A stretch of 64,000 bases of DNA. Source: Corynebacterium sanguinis (GTDB taxonomy: Bacteria > Actinomycetota > Actinomycetes > Mycobacteriales > Mycobacteriaceae). The stretch is from NCBI RefSeq assembly GCF_007641235.1, contig NZ_CP038157.1, positions 558,001 to 622,000 of the forward strand. Reading direction: 5' to 3'. Below the pieces are notes generated by a model that was given only the letters and a program-made list of their open reading frames with translations, was not told where the DNA came from and did no database searches. This document shows positions 9,073 through 18,560 of the stretch, in pieces; the stretch's first letter is position 1, and each line of letters opens with the position of its first letter. Both the position numbers and the translations under genes were made by a program.

Positions 9073-9105
9073 GGCCCACGGCCCTTGGGTAAGGGCTGTG
9101 GGCCT
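9072..9105. terminator. bidirectional hairpin terminator
   Basis: A 15-bp stem (9072-9086 with 9091-9105, one G-T pair) encloses a GGGT loop. It sits one base after the HAD-phosphatase stop and 13 bases before the bS22 stop, so it can end both converging transcripts. Confidence 0.8.
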
Positions 9106-9117
9106 AAAGCGGCATGT

Positions 9118-9219
9118 TTACTTGCCGAGCTTACGACGCTGAACGCGCGTGCGGCGCAGCATCTTGCGGTGCTTCTTCTTCGACATGCGCTTGCGGCGCT
9201 TCTTGATAACTGAACCCAT
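9118..9219 (-). CDS. small ribosomal subunit protein bS22 (AURKAIP1/COX24 domain)
   Basis: A 33-codon gene. The product starts [20 protein letters not shown] and ends QRRKLGK; more than half of its residues are lysine or arginine. It matches the tiny actinobacterial protein with an AURKAIP1/COX24 domain (Rv0500B in M. tuberculosis, recalled), identified as bS22 in mycobacterial 30S subunits near the decoding region. The ATG at 9219 is preceded by GAGGAAA with good spacing. The gene is often missed because of its size. It lies between the terminator at 9072-9105 and the BldC-like gene. Confidence 0.9.
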   Translation of the reverse strand: MGSVIKKRRKRMSKKKHRKMLRRTRVQRRKLGK

Positions 9220-9402
9220 GTGGTTTCCTCGTTTCCTAGTTGTATGTACATACCTGCCGGCGGGCGTAGGTCGCAGCGAATGGGGTGTTGATCACACGCG
9301 GGGCCCTTTTCACGAGGTGCACTCTCGTAAAGGGCCAACATGAACCCACGCGCACGCTGGCACGAATGCCTACCAGCATACAGCCGGGCGCTTATGCCAC
9401 CA

Positions 9403-9450
9403 AAAAGGCTTCGGCACCCACCCGCACAGGTGCGAGGAGGGTGCCGAAGC
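9403..9450 (-). terminator. rho-independent terminator after the BldC-like gene
   Basis: A 12-bp perfect stem (9408-9419 with 9439-9450) is followed on the minus strand by five T residues. It lies 18 bases past the stop of the BldC-like gene, as expected for its transcript end. Confidence 0.8.
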
Positions 9451-9467
9451 GGGGGGTGGTAGGGCCG

Positions 9468-9659
9468 TTAACCGACGTTATAGACCGAGGAGTCGAGATA
9501 CTCGGTAACAGCGTTCTCGTTGACGCGGAATGAGCGTCCCACCCGCACAGCGGGCAGGTCGCCAGCGTGTACCAGGCGGTACACCGTCATCTTGGAGACA
9601 CGCATGATGTCGGCAACCTCAGCAACAGTGAGGAACTTACCCTTTTCTTCGTTAGCCAT
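9468..9659 (-). CDS. BldC-like helix-turn-helix DNA-binding protein
   Basis: A 63-residue MerR/excisionase-type winged helix. FLTVAEVADIMRVSKMTVYR forms the helix-turn-helix (residues 9-28), followed by the wing LPAVRVGRSFRVNENAVTEYL. Size and sequence fit the BldC family of small actinobacterial regulators (Rv0500A position), which bind DNA as head-to-tail oligomers; that behaviour is known for Streptomyces BldC and only inferred here. It is monocistronic: it has its own terminator at 9403-9450, with a 178-base gap to proC upstream. No phage genes are nearby, so an excisionase role is unlikely. Confidence 0.85.
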   Translation of the reverse strand: MANEEKGKFLTVAEVADIMRVSKMTVYRLVHAGDLPAVRVGRSFRVNENAVTEYLDSSVYNVG

Positions 9660-9837
9660 AATTTATTTACCCTTCAGCACGGTCGCGCTGTAGGCTTCCC
9701 CTCCCACAGGACGATCACGCACGTGCTCTAACTAGACTAGCGTGAACCGAGGGCAAGGTGCGACTTAAGCGCACAGAATGTTCCCAAGTTTTCGTAGTTA
9801 ATCCAAAGACACGGTTGTGATTCCTGGGGCTAGAAGG

Positions 9838-10710
9838 CTATTGGCCCAGTTCAGCCGAGCGCTTCGCCGCTGCTTCCGTGGCGCGGTACAGCGCACCACG
9901 CACCCCCGATTCCTCCAACTCGCGGATCGCCATAGCCGTCGTGCCCGCCGGTGAGGAGACGTCGTAACGCAACTGCGCCGGGGTCTTTCCGCCCAGCAGC
10001 ATCTCGCCGGCGCCCGAGGCGGTGGCCACGGCGAGCTCCCGGGCGACATCGCGCGGCAACCCCAGCGACACCCCGGCGTCGATCAATGCCTCGGTGAAGT
10101 AGTAGAAGTAGGCCGGCCCGGAGCCCGAGACGGCCGTAGCGGCGTCGATAAGCTTCTCCGGCACCTCGACGACGTGCCCGGTCACAGCCAGCGCCTCGAG
10201 TACTTGGGCGCGCTTATCCTCGTCGACGTAGCGCCCGCTCGCCGCGACGTGAACGCCTTTACCCACCAGCATGGGGGTGTTCGGCATGACGCGCACCAAG
10301 GGGGTGCCGGCGGCGGAGACGGCGCTTTCCATCGAGGCGAGCGTGATGCCCGCGGCCATCGACACCACCGCGGTGGATTCGTCGTGGCGGGCGATCGTGT
10401 CGCTAATCTCCTCGAGCACCTCGAGGATCTGGCCCGGCTTGACGCACAAAAAGCAGATGCTGGCGTCCGTCACGGCCTCGGAGTTGTCACTGCCCGTGAT
10501 GATTCCGTAGCGCTCAGCGAGCTGCGCAGAGCGCTCCGGCGAGCGGTTGGTCGCGAAGATTGACGTGGGCTCCACCCCGGCGACGACAAGCCCGGCGATG
10601 AGCGCCTCCCCGATGTTGCCGCCGCCGATGACGGCGATCTTGCCCAGCTGCTCTACCTGGGCGTGGGCGGAAGTGTCGTGTGCGTTCTTTGCTGTATCCA
10701 CGGCACCCAC
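9838..10710 (-). CDS. proC: pyrroline-5-carboxylate reductase
   Basis: Last step of proline synthesis, NAD(P)H-dependent reduction of pyrroline-5-carboxylate. The dinucleotide site IAVIGGGNIGEALIAGLV starts at about residue 27. VRVMPNTPMLVGKG near 138 and SGSGPAYFYYFTEAL near 195 are the family's substrate and dimer segments. The 290 residues include an unusual hydrophilic N-terminus of about 23 residues, so a later start is possible, though no clear internal start codon with a good ribosome binding site was seen. The gene follows the Rv0497-like membrane gene, as in mycobacteria, with a 34-base gap. Confidence 0.93.
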   Translation of the reverse strand: MGAVDTAKNAHDTSAHAQVEQLGKIAVIGGGNIGEALIAGLVVAGVEPTSIFATNRSPERSAQLAERYGIITGSDNSEAVTDASICFLCVKPGQILEVLEEISDTIARHDESTAVVSMAAGITLASMESAVSAAGTPLVRVMPNTPMLVGKGVHVAASGRYVDEDKRAQVLEALAVTGHVVEVPEKLIDAATAVSGSGPAYFYYFTEALIDAGVSLGLPRDVARELAVATASGAGEMLLGGKTPAQLRYDVSSPAGTTAMAIRELEESGVRGALYRATEAAAKRSAELGQ

Positions 10711-10744
10711 GATGCCACAACCCCGTGGGCGCCCGCAGCCGCGG

Positions 10745-11491
10745 TTACAGGCCGCTGATCAACCCAGGGCCGAGCGTGACGACGAGCGCAGCCAGGCCAG
10801 CCAGCGTCATCGTCAGCCCGTCCTTGCCGGTGCGCATCGCGCGCACACCAAACACCACGGCCGCGGTGACCACCAGCGCCAGGATGAGGGCGACCGCCAG
10901 CGGCAGGTTCGCCCACACCCACTGGAAGGCGATGAAACCGAGCACGCCCGCGATCAGGCCCAAAAAGACGAACAGAACGAGCATGATCGGGTTGACCGCG
11001 GCCTCGGCCTCAGCCTCCGCCTCCGGGAGGAACTCGGGCTGCTCAGCGTAGACGGACTCGTCGTAAACGGGCGCAGGTGCGGGGGCGGGGGCATCCGCGA
11101 CGACCGTGATCTCGCCGGTGACCTCGGCGGGCTCCTGCGCCGAGCGCTCGAACTTCGACCATGTGGTGGTAGTAGTCGCAGCGGCCGCGGGTTTCGGCTC
11201 CACCTCCACCTTCTTGATAACGGTGGTCTCGGACGCGTCCACGGGTTCCGGCTCAACTGCTTCGATGGGCTTGACCGGTTCCGGCTCAACCGGGTCGATG
11301 GGCACGCTGGAGTGCTTCGACTCCACAGGGCGCGCCTCGACCTTGCGCAGGGAGCCAGTGAGCTCAGCAACCGACACGCCGCCTTCGTCGAGGCTGCGGC
11401 GGCGGCGCCGGCGCGGCTGTTCGGCGCCCGGGTTTTCTTTCTGGGCTCGCGAGAGAAGCTCCGCGACAGTGAGCTGAGAGTCGTCAGACAT
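10745..11491 (-). CDS. Rv0497-like transmembrane protein
   Basis: A 248-residue protein with a long polar N-terminal half and a membrane-embedded C-terminus. Residues 1-40 carry the arginine-rich QPRRRRRRS. Residues 40-150 are rich in Pro, Glu and Val with PVEPEPVKPIEAVEPEP-type repeats. Three hydrophobic helices follow at about 160-245. The start at 11491 forms TAATG with the ppx stop, indicating translational coupling; the longer frame to 11560 lies inside ppx. The ppx-Rv0497-proC order is conserved in mycobacteria. The function is unknown; a cytosolic scaffold anchored in the membrane is one reading. Confidence 0.8.
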   Translation of the reverse strand: MSDDSQLTVAELLSRAQKENPGAEQPRRRRRRSLDEGGVSVAELTGSLRKVEARPVESKHSSVPIDPVEPEPVKPIEAVEPEPVDASETTVIKKVEVEPKPAAAATTTTTWSKFERSAQEPAEVTGEITVVADAPAPAPAPVYDESVYAEQPEFLPEAEAEAEAAVNPIMLVLFVFLGLIAGVLGFIAFQWVWANLPLAVALILALVVTAAVVFGVRAMRTGKDGLTMTLAGLAALVVTLGPGLISGL

Positions 11492-12435
11492 TAGCTCTCT
11501 CCTTCGTAGTTCGGTCCCTGGTCGATCCATCGCAGGATCACGCCTTCGCGCAACGCCCACGGGCAGATTTCCAACTTATCAATATTTAAGGCTCTCATTG
11601 CGGCTTCCGCCACTAACGCGCCCGCAACGATCTGGTGGGAGCGGTCCGCGTTGATGCCTTCGAGCTCCGCGCGGTCCGCCGCCGTCATGCGTGAGATGAA
11701 GGCGATGAGCTGGCGCAGACCCGGCGCGGTGAGCGTGCGCTTGACAAAAGGCCCAGCTGAGGACGGTGCGGCGCCGGTCAGGCGCGCGAGCGTGCGTAGC
11801 GTCTTCGACGTGCCCACGGCCAACCCGCTGCCCCCGAGCGTCCGGAACTGCTCGGCGGGCGCGGCGAGCTCGGCGTCGATGAAGTCGCGCAGGAGGTTGA
11901 TCTTCTTGCGCTCCGGCGGGTCGGTGTCGAACCACTGGTGCGTCAGCCTGCCCGCGCCGAGATCCAGGGAGACGGCAAGGTCGGGGGTTTCCTCGGTGCC
12001 GGTCGACATTTCCAGCGAGCCGCCGCCAATGTCGATGTTGGTGATCCGGCCAGCGGACCAGCCGTGCCAGCGGCGCGCGGCGAGAAACGTCAGGCGCGCC
12101 TCCTCCTCGCCCGTGAGGATCCGCAGGTCCACGCCGGTTTTTTTCTCTACGCGGCGCAGCACGTCGTCGGAGTTGGTGGCGGAGCGAATGGCGGAGGTGG
12201 CGAACGCGAGGAACTCCTCGCACTTCAGGTTCGTCGAGAGGTCTTTCGCCTCCTGCACAGCGCTCACGAGCTTATCGACGCCCCTGTCCTCGATCGCCCC
12301 GTCCTTATCGAGGAGCTCAACGAGCCGCAGGGGCTGCTTCCAATCGCTCATCGGAGTCGGGCGCCCGCCACTGTGGGCATCGACCGCCACGAGGTGGACG
12401 GTATTGCTGCCTACATCTAATACACCTAGTCGCAC
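11491..12435 (-). CDS. ppx: Ppx/GppA exopolyphosphatase family protein
   Basis: A 314-residue protein of the ASKHA fold. [18 protein letters not shown] (residues 3-20) is the first phosphate-binding loop, [16 protein letters not shown] lies near 85, and [12 protein letters not shown] near 138 is the second loop. The length is that of the short actinobacterial Ppx1/Ppx2 proteins, which hydrolyse short-chain polyphosphate or (p)ppGpp. The start codon is GTG. Location next to the senX3-regX3 region fits a phosphate-storage role, although regulation by RegX3 cannot be read directly. Co-transcribed with the downstream membrane gene through a one-base overlap. Confidence 0.9.
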   Translation of the reverse strand: MRLGVLDVGSNTVHLVAVDAHSGGRPTPMSDWKQPLRLVELLDKDGAIEDRGVDKLVSAVQEAKDLSTNLKCEEFLAFATSAIRSATNSDDVLRRVEKKTGVDLRILTGEEEARLTFLAARRWHGWSAGRITNIDIGGGSLEMSTGTEETPDLAVSLDLGAGRLTHQWFDTDPPERKKINLLRDFIDAELAAPAEQFRTLGGSGLAVGTSKTLRTLARLTGAAPSSAGPFVKRTLTAPGLRQLIAFISRMTAADRAELEGINADRSHQIVAGALVAEAAMRALNIDKLEICPWALREGVILRWIDQGPNYEGES

Positions 12436-12447
12436 ACACCCAGAGTA

Positions 12448-13332
12448 ATGGGTCTACGGTACTCAAGTGTGAATCAACCAACCCGAAGCCCCGTTTATCT
12501 CGGTTTTCCCGCCTCCTCCCCCGCCGGGAAGTCCATCCTCGCGGGGCGCGAGGTTGCCCCGGATTTCCCCCGCGAGTGGTTCGAGTTCACCAACCCGGAC
12601 GACCCGAAGCATCTAATCGTGGTCGATCTCACCTGGCTGGAATCGACGTGGAGCTGCCGGTTCGGCACCCCGGAGTGCCACGGCATCGACGAGAGCTTCC
12701 CGGTGGTCGGTTGCTGCATCCACGGCGCCTACCTCTCCGACGAGTCCGACCGCGACGACCTCTACAACGCCGTCGCCAAAATGCCCGCCAAGTACTGGCA
12801 GCTGCGCCCCCACGATGTCGACTCCTACATCGAGGCCGCCGACCCGGTAGTGCTCGAGCCGTGGCTGGAGTGGGACGACGATGAGGACGAACCGGGCCTG
12901 AAAACGACGCGCGTGGACGGTGCCTGCATCTTTGCCAACCGCGCCGACGCCGAGACGGGCCCGGGCTGCGCGCTGCACCAGTGGGCGCTAGCGGAGGGCT
13001 GCAACATCGTCGGCTCCAAGCCCGAGGTGTGCTGGCAGGTGCCGTTGTCGCGCGAGGACGAGTGGGTCGAACGTTCCGACGGCGAGCAGGTGCTGCGCAC
13101 CACCATCGGCGAATACGACCGGCGCCAGTGGGGCGGAGGGGGCGAGGACTTCGACTGGTGGTGCACGGGCGCGCCCAACACCCACACCCCGGGCGCAACG
13201 CCCGTGTGGCGTTCTATGCGGGACGAGCTAACTGCGCTGATCGGGGCGGCGGCGTACGGGGTCGTCGAGAAGCATTGCGCTGCTCGCGCCGCATTGCCTG
13301 ACGACGCCAAAGCGACGCACCCGGCGGGCTAA
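12448..13332 (+). CDS. cysteine-rich conserved actinobacterial protein (Rv0495c-like)
   Basis: A 294-residue soluble protein with about nine cysteines in conserved-looking places: [12 protein letters not shown] (about 71-80), [10 protein letters not shown] (about 90), [24 protein letters not shown] and WWCTG. The pattern suggests metal or Fe-S binding, but no known ligand motif is certain. It occupies the position of Rv0495c between ppx and regX3. It is transcribed divergently from ppx with a 12-base gap, so the promoters overlap. The ATG at 12448 opens the frame; a GTG at 12469 is an alternative start. The function is not known. Confidence 0.8.
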   Translation: MGLRYSSVNQPTRSPVYLGFPASSPAGKSILAGREVAPDFPREWFEFTNPDDPKHLIVVDLTWLESTWSCRFGTPECHGIDESFPVVGCCIHGAYLSDESDRDDLYNAVAKMPAKYWQLRPHDVDSYIEAADPVVLEPWLEWDDDEDEPGLKTTRVDGACIFANRADAETGPGCALHQWALAEGCNIVGSKPEVCWQVPLSREDEWVERSDGEQVLRTTIGEYDRRQWGGGGEDFDWWCTGAPNTHTPGATPVWRSMRDELTALIGAAAYGVVEKHCAARAALPDDAKATHPAG

Positions 13333-14021
13333 GCCTCGAACTTGTAGCCCAAACCGCGCACGGTGACCAGCTGGGTGGGGCGCGAGGGCGCGGCCTCAAT
13401 CTTGGTGCGCAGGCGCTTGACGTGGACATCGAGGGTCTTGGTGTCGCCCACGTAGTCAGCGCCCCAGATGCGCTCGATGAGCTGGCCGCGGGTGAGGACG
13501 CGGCCGGCGTTGCGCATCAGGTACTCCAGTAGGTCGAACTCCTTGAGCGGCATGGAGACCGGCTCGCCGTCAACGAACACGGTGTGGCGCGTGACGTCCA
13601 TCCTCACGCGGCCGCCCTCGAGGATGCGCTCGTCTGCCTCGAGCTCCTCGACCGCCACCTCAGGCCCGCGGCGCAGCACGGCGCGGATCCGGGCGATGAG
13701 CTCGCGGCTGGAGTAGGGCTTGGTCACGTAGTCGTCGGCGCCGAGCTCCAGGCCGACGACCTTGTCGATCTCGGAGTCGCGGGCGGTGACCATGATGATC
13801 GGCACCGCGGAGGTCGCGCGGATCTTCTTGCACACGTCGGTTCCGCTCATCCCGGGCAGCATGAGGTCAAGCAGAACCAAATCGACGCTGTTGCTGTCGA
13901 ACTCGCTCAGCGCGCTCTGCCCATCCGGGGCCACGATCGCCTCAAACCCCTCCTTGCGCAGCAGGTAGGCCAACGGGTCGGCCAAGGATTCTTCGTCTTC
14001 AACGATGAGAATCGTCGTCAT
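13329..14021 (-). CDS. regX3: response regulator RegX3, OmpR family
   Basis: A 230-residue regulator. The receiver domain (1-118) has acidic DE near 9-10, the phosphoacceptor aspartate in [13 protein letters not shown] (about 52), and the lysine in [12 protein letters not shown] (about 101). A winged-helix domain (about 135-228) ends [26 protein letters not shown]. Together with SenX3 it is the actinobacterial phosphate-limitation and envelope-stress system. In corynebacteria the pair is also called CgtSR1. The start overlaps the senX3 stop by four bases. The stop overlaps the end of the converging cysteine-rich gene by four bases, leaving no intergenic terminator. Confidence 0.93.
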   Translation of the reverse strand: MTTILIVEDEESLADPLAYLLRKEGFEAIVAPDGQSALSEFDSNSVDLVLLDLMLPGMSGTDVCKKIRATSAVPIIMVTARDSEIDKVVGLELGADDYVTKPYSSRELIARIRAVLRRGPEVAVEELEADERILEGGRVRMDVTRHTVFVDGEPVSMPLKEFDLLEYLMRNAGRVLTRGQLIERIWGADYVGDTKTLDVHVKRLRTKIEAAPSRPTQLVTVRGLGYKFEA

Positions 14022-15280
14022 TGCTTCTCCCTTTCCTTACGGCGCGTCGCAACCCGGGTGACCGCCTGCTTCAAACCCGGCTGGGGCTCGGCAGACTGCG
14101 CGCCGGGCTGCTCCGTCTCCCGATCGGCCAGAGTGACCTGAGCCTCGGGGGTGTATATCGGCAGCTCAATGGTGAACGTGGATCCCGTTTCGGGCCTCGA
14201 CCATAACTTGATGTTACCGCCATGATTGGCCACGACGTGCTTGACGATGGCCAAACCCAAACCCGTGCCTCCCGTCGAGCGCGAGCGCGCCCTGTCCACG
14301 CGGTAAAACCTCTCGAAAACGCGCTTCTGGTCCTCGGGCGCAATCCCGATGCCGCGGTCGGTGACGCGGATCAAAATCACCGAGTCCCGCACCACTTTCT
14401 GGGTGATGGTCACCGGCTGGTTGTTTGGCGAATAGTTAATCGCGTTGGACACCAGGTTCGACACCGCGGCGGTGAGCAGCGCCCGGTCCCCCATCACCTT
14501 GATGCCGGTGTGGCCGGAGCGGGTCAGCTCGATTTCCCTGTTGTCCGCGGTGACCTGGTTGCGCTGGATCGCGTCGTCGATGACGTCGTCGACACGCACG
14601 GGCGTTAACTCGGGCAGCGCCTCGGCGCCCTGGAGCTTGGACAGGCTGATCAGGTCGGTGATCATGTCACCCATGCGGTGGGATTCCTTGAGCAGCTTCT
14701 CGCCGAAGTACGTCACCATCTCCGGGTCACCCGGGTCTTGCAGCAGCGCCTGGGCCAGCAGGGAGACTCCACCGACCGGGGTTTTCAGCTCGTGCGAGAC
14801 GTTGGCCACGAAGTCGCGGCGCGCGGACTCCATGCGCACGTTCTCGGACTCATCGGTGCCGTAGACGATGACGAAGGAGGTGTCCGTCAGCGTCAGCGGT
14901 TTCACCACGGCGCGCACGCTGCGCACGAGGCTGCCTGTGGCGCGTTTCGGCAGGTCGAGGTCAATCGTGCGGGTCTCTAGGTCCTCGAAGACCTCGCGCG
15001 CCGTCTCCATTACCCGCGGGTTGACCGTGCGGCTGTGCACGATGGACATCTCGTGCGCGCGCGGGTTGGACAAAATCACCCGGCCCGCACGGTTGACCAC
15101 CAAGAACCCGGTCGTGGAGCCTTGGATGGCCAAGTGCAGGACCTTGCTCATGGTGCTGACGTTGTTATCTTCGTCCTCGGGCTTTGACGCGGTCTTCGCG
15201 CGCCGCTCAATCCAATAGACAAGCAGCAGCACCACGGCGGCGGCGAGCGCCCCGAGGACGAACGCTAAGGCGGGTGACAA
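14018..15280 (-). CDS. senX3: sensor histidine kinase SenX3
   Basis: Partner kinase of RegX3, about 420 residues. One N-terminal membrane helix (about 5-25) is followed by a PAS-like domain (about 45-150). The phosphoacceptor histidine lies in DFVANVSHELKTPVGGVSLL (about 180). The N box is NLVSNAINYSPNNQ, with G boxes DRGIGIAPEDQ and GGTGLGLAIVKHVV. The start chosen is the TTG at 15280, which opens SPALAFVLGAL directly before the helix, as in related kinases, and avoids gpmA. A GTG at 15325 would add 15 residues and overlap gpmA by 38 bases. Transcribed downstream of gpmA, an arrangement shared with mycobacteria. Confidence 0.9.
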   Translation of the reverse strand: MSPALAFVLGALAAAVVLLLVYWIERRAKTASKPEDEDNNVSTMSKVLHLAIQGSTTGFLVVNRAGRVILSNPRAHEMSIVHSRTVNPRVMETAREVFEDLETRTIDLDLPKRATGSLVRSVRAVVKPLTLTDTSFVIVYGTDESENVRMESARRDFVANVSHELKTPVGGVSLLAQALLQDPGDPEMVTYFGEKLLKESHRMGDMITDLISLSKLQGAEALPELTPVRVDDVIDDAIQRNQVTADNREIELTRSGHTGIKVMGDRALLTAAVSNLVSNAINYSPNNQPVTITQKVVRDSVILIRVTDRGIGIAPEDQKRVFERFYRVDRARSRSTGGTGLGLAIVKHVVANHGGNIKLWSRPETGSTFTIELPIYTPEAQVTLADRETEQPGAQSAEPQPGLKQAVTRVATRRKEREKQ

Positions 15281-15287
15281 GTCGCGG

Positions 15288-16037
15288 TTACTTCTGGTTG
15301 CCCTGGCTTGCCACAGCCGCAGCACCTTCGGCGGCTGCCTCCGGGTCGAGGTACGTGCCGCCCGGGTTGAGTACCGCGCCGCGGGAGCCGATCTCGTAGA
15401 CCAGCGGCATGCCGGTCGGGATGTTCAGGCCCGCGATGTCCTCGTCCGAGATGTTGTCCAGGTGCTTGACCAGCGCGCGCAGGGAGTTGCCGTGAGCGGC
15501 GACCATGACGTTCTTGCCCTGCAGAACCTCTGGCAAGATAACGTCCTCGTAGAACGGCAAGAAGCGCTCCACGACGTCCTTGAGGCACTCGGTGCGCGGC
15601 ACCTGCGGCAAAAAGGCGTAGCGCGGGTCGTTGGCCTGGGAGAACTCGTTGTCGTCGGCAAGCTCCGGCGGCGGGGTGTCGTAGGAGCGGCGCCACGTCA
15701 TGAACTGCTCCTCGCCGAACTCCTCGCGGATCTCGGCCTTGTTCAGGCCCTGCAGCTTGCCGTAATGGCGCTCATTGAGGCGCCAGTTGCGCTCGACGGG
15801 GATCCAGTGGCGGTCAGCGGCGTTAAGCGCGATGTTCGCGGTGCGGATCGCGCGGCGCAGCAGCGAGGTGAACACGATGTCGGGGAGGATGCCCTTGTCC
15901 ACGAGAAGCTGGCCCGCGTTGGCCGCCTCCTGCTCACCCTGTTCGGTCAGGTCAACGTCGACCCAGCCGGTGAATTGGTTGGACTTGTTCCATGTGCTTT
16001 GTCCGTGCCGTAGGAGAATCAGCTTTCCGTTGCTCAT
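15288..16037 (-). CDS. gpmA: 2,3-bisphosphoglycerate-dependent phosphoglycerate mutase
   Basis: Glycolytic enzyme interconverting 3- and 2-phosphoglycerate. The phosphohistidine motif [12 protein letters not shown] is at residues 6-17, the substrate segment [16 protein letters not shown] near 88, and the second catalytic histidine in [11 protein letters not shown] near 184. The protein is 249 residues, as usual, with a C-terminal extension rich in Ala and Glu. Seven bases separate its stop from the senX3 TTG, so mutase and kinase genes form one operon, as they do in mycobacteria. Confidence 0.96.
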   Translation of the reverse strand: MSNGKLILLRHGQSTWNKSNQFTGWVDVDLTEQGEQEAANAGQLLVDKGILPDIVFTSLLRRAIRTANIALNAADRHWIPVERNWRLNERHYGKLQGLNKAEIREEFGEEQFMTWRRSYDTPPPELADDNEFSQANDPRYAFLPQVPRTECLKDVVERFLPFYEDVILPEVLQGKNVMVAAHGNSLRALVKHLDNISDEDIAGLNIPTGMPLVYEIGSRGAVLNPGGTYLDPEAAAEGAAAVASQGNQK

Positions 16038-16078
16038 GCGTCTAGCATGCCACGAAAATCGGCCCCCTGTTGCCGTGA

Positions 16079-17344
16079 TTAGCCGCCAAACGGCGCCCTC
16101 GGCGCACCACCCGGGACGAACTCGGCGAGCGTGTCCTCGTAGACCCGGCTCAGACTTCGCGCCGAGGCTGCCCAGCTGAAGCGGCGCGCGTGGCCCACCG
16201 CGGCCGCGCCCATCTCGATGCGCCGGGCGTCGTCGTTAAGCAGCTGGCCAAGCGCGTCGGCCCACGCCTCGGTGCCGTGCCCGTCGACAAGCAGCCCTGT
16301 CTCGCCCTCGGCGATGGCCAGCGGGAGCCCGCCGACGCGGGCCGCGACCACGGGGGTGCCCGTCGACTGCGCTTCGACGGCGACCAGGCCGAAGGACTCG
16401 TTGTAGCTGGGCACCGCGACGATGTCGGCCGCCTGGTAGATCGCCACCAGCTCCTCCGGGGGCCGCGGGCCCAGGAAGCGCACCCGACGCGCGATGTTTT
16501 CCTCGCGGGCGAGCGCGCGGTAGCGCTCCACGCTCGCATCGCTTCCCGACGCCCCACCGCAGATAATGACGTGCACGTCGCGCGCCGGGTCGCGGCGCGC
16601 CATCTCCCCTACCGCGCGGATCAGCACCTGGGGGCCCTTGAAATCCTGCAGCCTGCCAACGAACGCGACGACCTTGGCGTGTAGCGGGATGCCCAGCTGG
16701 CGCCGCGCCAGCTCCGTGTTGCGGTTCGACCCGGGGGTAAAAAGCTCCGTGTCGGCGCCGGGGGTGACCACGGCGATCTTCGCCGGGTCGACGTCGTAGT
16801 GCCGCGCCAACTCCGCGATCTCGTCCGGGGTGTTGACCACCACGGTGTTCGCGTTGTCCACGAGCTGCTGCTCGCAGATGCGGCGCGCCTCGCCCTCGGG
16901 CTCGGCGTCCGGGGAGCGGTGCGCGTTTTTCACCGCCGCCCACGTGTGCCCCGTGTGGACCAGGGGCACCCGCGCGAGGTCGGCCATGAGCCACCCCACC
17001 TGGCCGGAGAGCCAGTAGTGCGAGTGGATCAGGTCGTAGGACAGGTCGTACGTGCGGGAGAACTGCAGGATCCCGCCGGCAAAGGCGGCGAGCTGGGTGG
17101 GCAGATCCTCCTTCGCCAACCCCTCGTAAGGCCCGGCGACGATGTTGATCACGCGCAGACCCTCGCTGACCTCGACGATTTCGCCCCGGCTGGGCCGGGT
17201 CGCCCGTGTGAAGATGTCCACTTCGAGGCCGCCGCGCACGAGCTCGCGCGCGATGTTGAGAACGTAGACGTTCATGCCGCCAGCGTCCCCGGTGCCCGGT
17301 TGCTCGAGCGGGGAGGTGTGCATGGAGATCATCGCGACGCGCAT
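16079..17344 (-). CDS. mshA: D-inositol-3-phosphate glycosyltransferase (mycothiol synthesis)
   Basis: Transfers GlcNAc from UDP-GlcNAc to 1L-myo-inositol-1-phosphate, the first step of mycothiol synthesis. A GT4 enzyme of 421 residues: [20 protein letters not shown] starts the N-terminal Rossmann domain, [11 protein letters not shown] is near 105, [14 protein letters not shown] near 200, and the C-terminal domain holds the E-x7-E motif [20 protein letters not shown] near 330. The start is the ATG at 17344; the frame extends further upstream without family sequence. The presence of mycothiol genes fits the mycothiol-dependent dehydrogenase at 51.1-52.2 kb. Confidence 0.94.
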   Translation of the reverse strand: MRVAMISMHTSPLEQPGTGDAGGMNVYVLNIARELVRGGLEVDIFTRATRPSRGEIVEVSEGLRVINIVAGPYEGLAKEDLPTQLAAFAGGILQFSRTYDLSYDLIHSHYWLSGQVGWLMADLARVPLVHTGHTWAAVKNAHRSPDAEPEGEARRICEQQLVDNANTVVVNTPDEIAELARHYDVDPAKIAVVTPGADTELFTPGSNRNTELARRQLGIPLHAKVVAFVGRLQDFKGPQVLIRAVGEMARRDPARDVHVIICGGASGSDASVERYRALAREENIARRVRFLGPRPPEELVAIYQAADIVAVPSYNESFGLVAVEAQSTGTPVVAARVGGLPLAIAEGETGLLVDGHGTEAWADALGQLLNDDARRIEMGAAAVGHARRFSWAASARSLSRVYEDTLAEFVPGGAPRAPFGG

Positions 17345-17372
17345 GCAGCCCAATTCTAGAGGCGCTTTTGGT

Positions 17373-18365
17373 CTAGTAGGCAGCGTGGCGGTGCCAGGAG
17401 TCGAAGTCGGCGGCGACCTCCGCTGCCAGCAGCCGGTAGGCCTGCACCGTTTTCGGGTGGAGACGGTCAAGCTCGACCACGGCGCCCTCCGCCAAATGGC
17501 GGTCGTAGGGGATGACGTGCACGGCGCGGGTGCGCGACGCGAAGTGCTCCGCGAGCTGGTAAATGTCAATAGTAGGTCTACCTGGAGCATTGGTCGAGAC
17601 AACCACCACCGCATTGGCGGCGAGCTGGTCGTGGCCGTGCAGGCTCAGCCAGTCCAGCGTGGCCGCCGCGGACTGCGCGCCATCGAGCGCCGGCGAGGTC
17701 ACCAAGATCAGCGAGTTGGCCAGGTCGAGCACGCCCGCCATGGCGGAGTGCATCAGCCCGGTGCCGCAGTCGGTCAGGATGACGTTATAGTGGTGCTGCA
17801 GGATGTCCACGGCTCGGCGGTAGTCGGCCTCGCTAAACGCCTCGCTGACTGCCGGGTCGCGCTCGGAGCCAATGACTTCGAGGCGCGAGGTCGCCTGGTG
17901 CGTAAATGCCCGCACCTGCGCGTAGCGCGATGTGTCGCGCGCGGCGAGCAGGTCGCGGATCGTCGCTGGGGTGGGCACCGCGGCGCGCTGAGCCAGGGTG
18001 CCCAGGTCCGGGTTGGCGTCGATGGCGATCACCCGGTCGCCACGCAGCTGGGCGAACACTGCCCCGAGTACCACGGTGGTGGTTGTCTTGCCCACCCCGC
18101 CTTTCAGCGACATCACGGCGATGCGGTAATCGCCGCGCAACGGGGCGCGGATGGCGTCGATAAGCTGCTGCTCCTGCAACTCCTTGCGGGAGCCGCCTGG
18201 GTTGATCCGCCCACCGGAGGCGGTGTGGAGCATGCGCCGCCAACCGCGCTGTGGCGGCGCGGTGACCGGGTTGAGAAGCGTTGATTGGTCGAGTCCCGGC
18301 GGCGGCAAAAGCTCCTGGTTGGCCTGGTTAAACCTGTGCTCGCCATAGCGCGCGGCATCGTGCAT
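17373..18365 (-). CDS. MinD/ParA-type ATPase, EspI-like
   Basis: A 330-residue protein. The N-terminal 95 residues are proline- and arginine-containing linker. A deviant Walker [13 protein letters not shown], follows near 105, then [17 protein letters not shown] near 131 and the Walker B-like [14 protein letters not shown] near 213. [20 protein letters not shown] and the [10 protein letters not shown] signature resemble the actinobacterial MinD-like ATPases associated with ESX (type VII) secretion, such as EspI. No ESX component is found in the window, so the partner is unknown. The ATG at 18365 follows GGGGGAAC. It diverges from the first acyl-CoA ligase. Confidence 0.8.
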   Translation of the reverse strand: MHDAARYGEHRFNQANQELLPPPGLDQSTLLNPVTAPPQRGWRRMLHTASGGRINPGGSRKELQEQQLIDAIRAPLRGDYRIAVMSLKGGVGKTTTTVVLGAVFAQLRGDRVIAIDANPDLGTLAQRAAVPTPATIRDLLAARDTSRYAQVRAFTHQATSRLEVIGSERDPAVSEAFSEADYRRAVDILQHHYNVILTDCGTGLMHSAMAGVLDLANSLILVTSPALDGAQSAAATLDWLSLHGHDQLAANAVVVVSTNAPGRPTIDIYQLAEHFASRTRAVHVIPYDRHLAEGAVVELDRLHPKTVQAYRLLAAEVAADFDSWHRHAAY

Positions 18366-18560
18366 GACAGTTCCCCCTGTAAATGTGTGCACCCCTCTTC
18401 CCACATTTTTTACCGCATTTTGAGCGGCTCGCAAGGCGAAGCATCGCCGGGTGGGGGGCTAGAGGTCACCTTTCGCGCAAATTGTGATGCGGGCCACCGC
18501 ATTTTCCCTATACTAATAAACAACCCATCAATGCCGACCGAAAACCCGAAGGAGTCTCTT
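18366..18560. promoter_or_regulatory. divergent promoter region, EspI-like ATPase / fadD cluster
   Basis: A 195-base gap between two divergent genes must hold both promoters. An AT-rich stretch CCTATACTAATAAAC (18507-18521) includes TATACT, a good -10 candidate for the ligase cluster. No clear operator was recognised. Confidence 0.5.

Noticed and set aside
9468..9659. Phage excisionase (Xis) reading of the small helix-turn-helix gene
   Set aside because: It lies in a conserved chromosomal block with bS22 and proC, and there is no integrase or att site nearby; the BldC-like reading is better.
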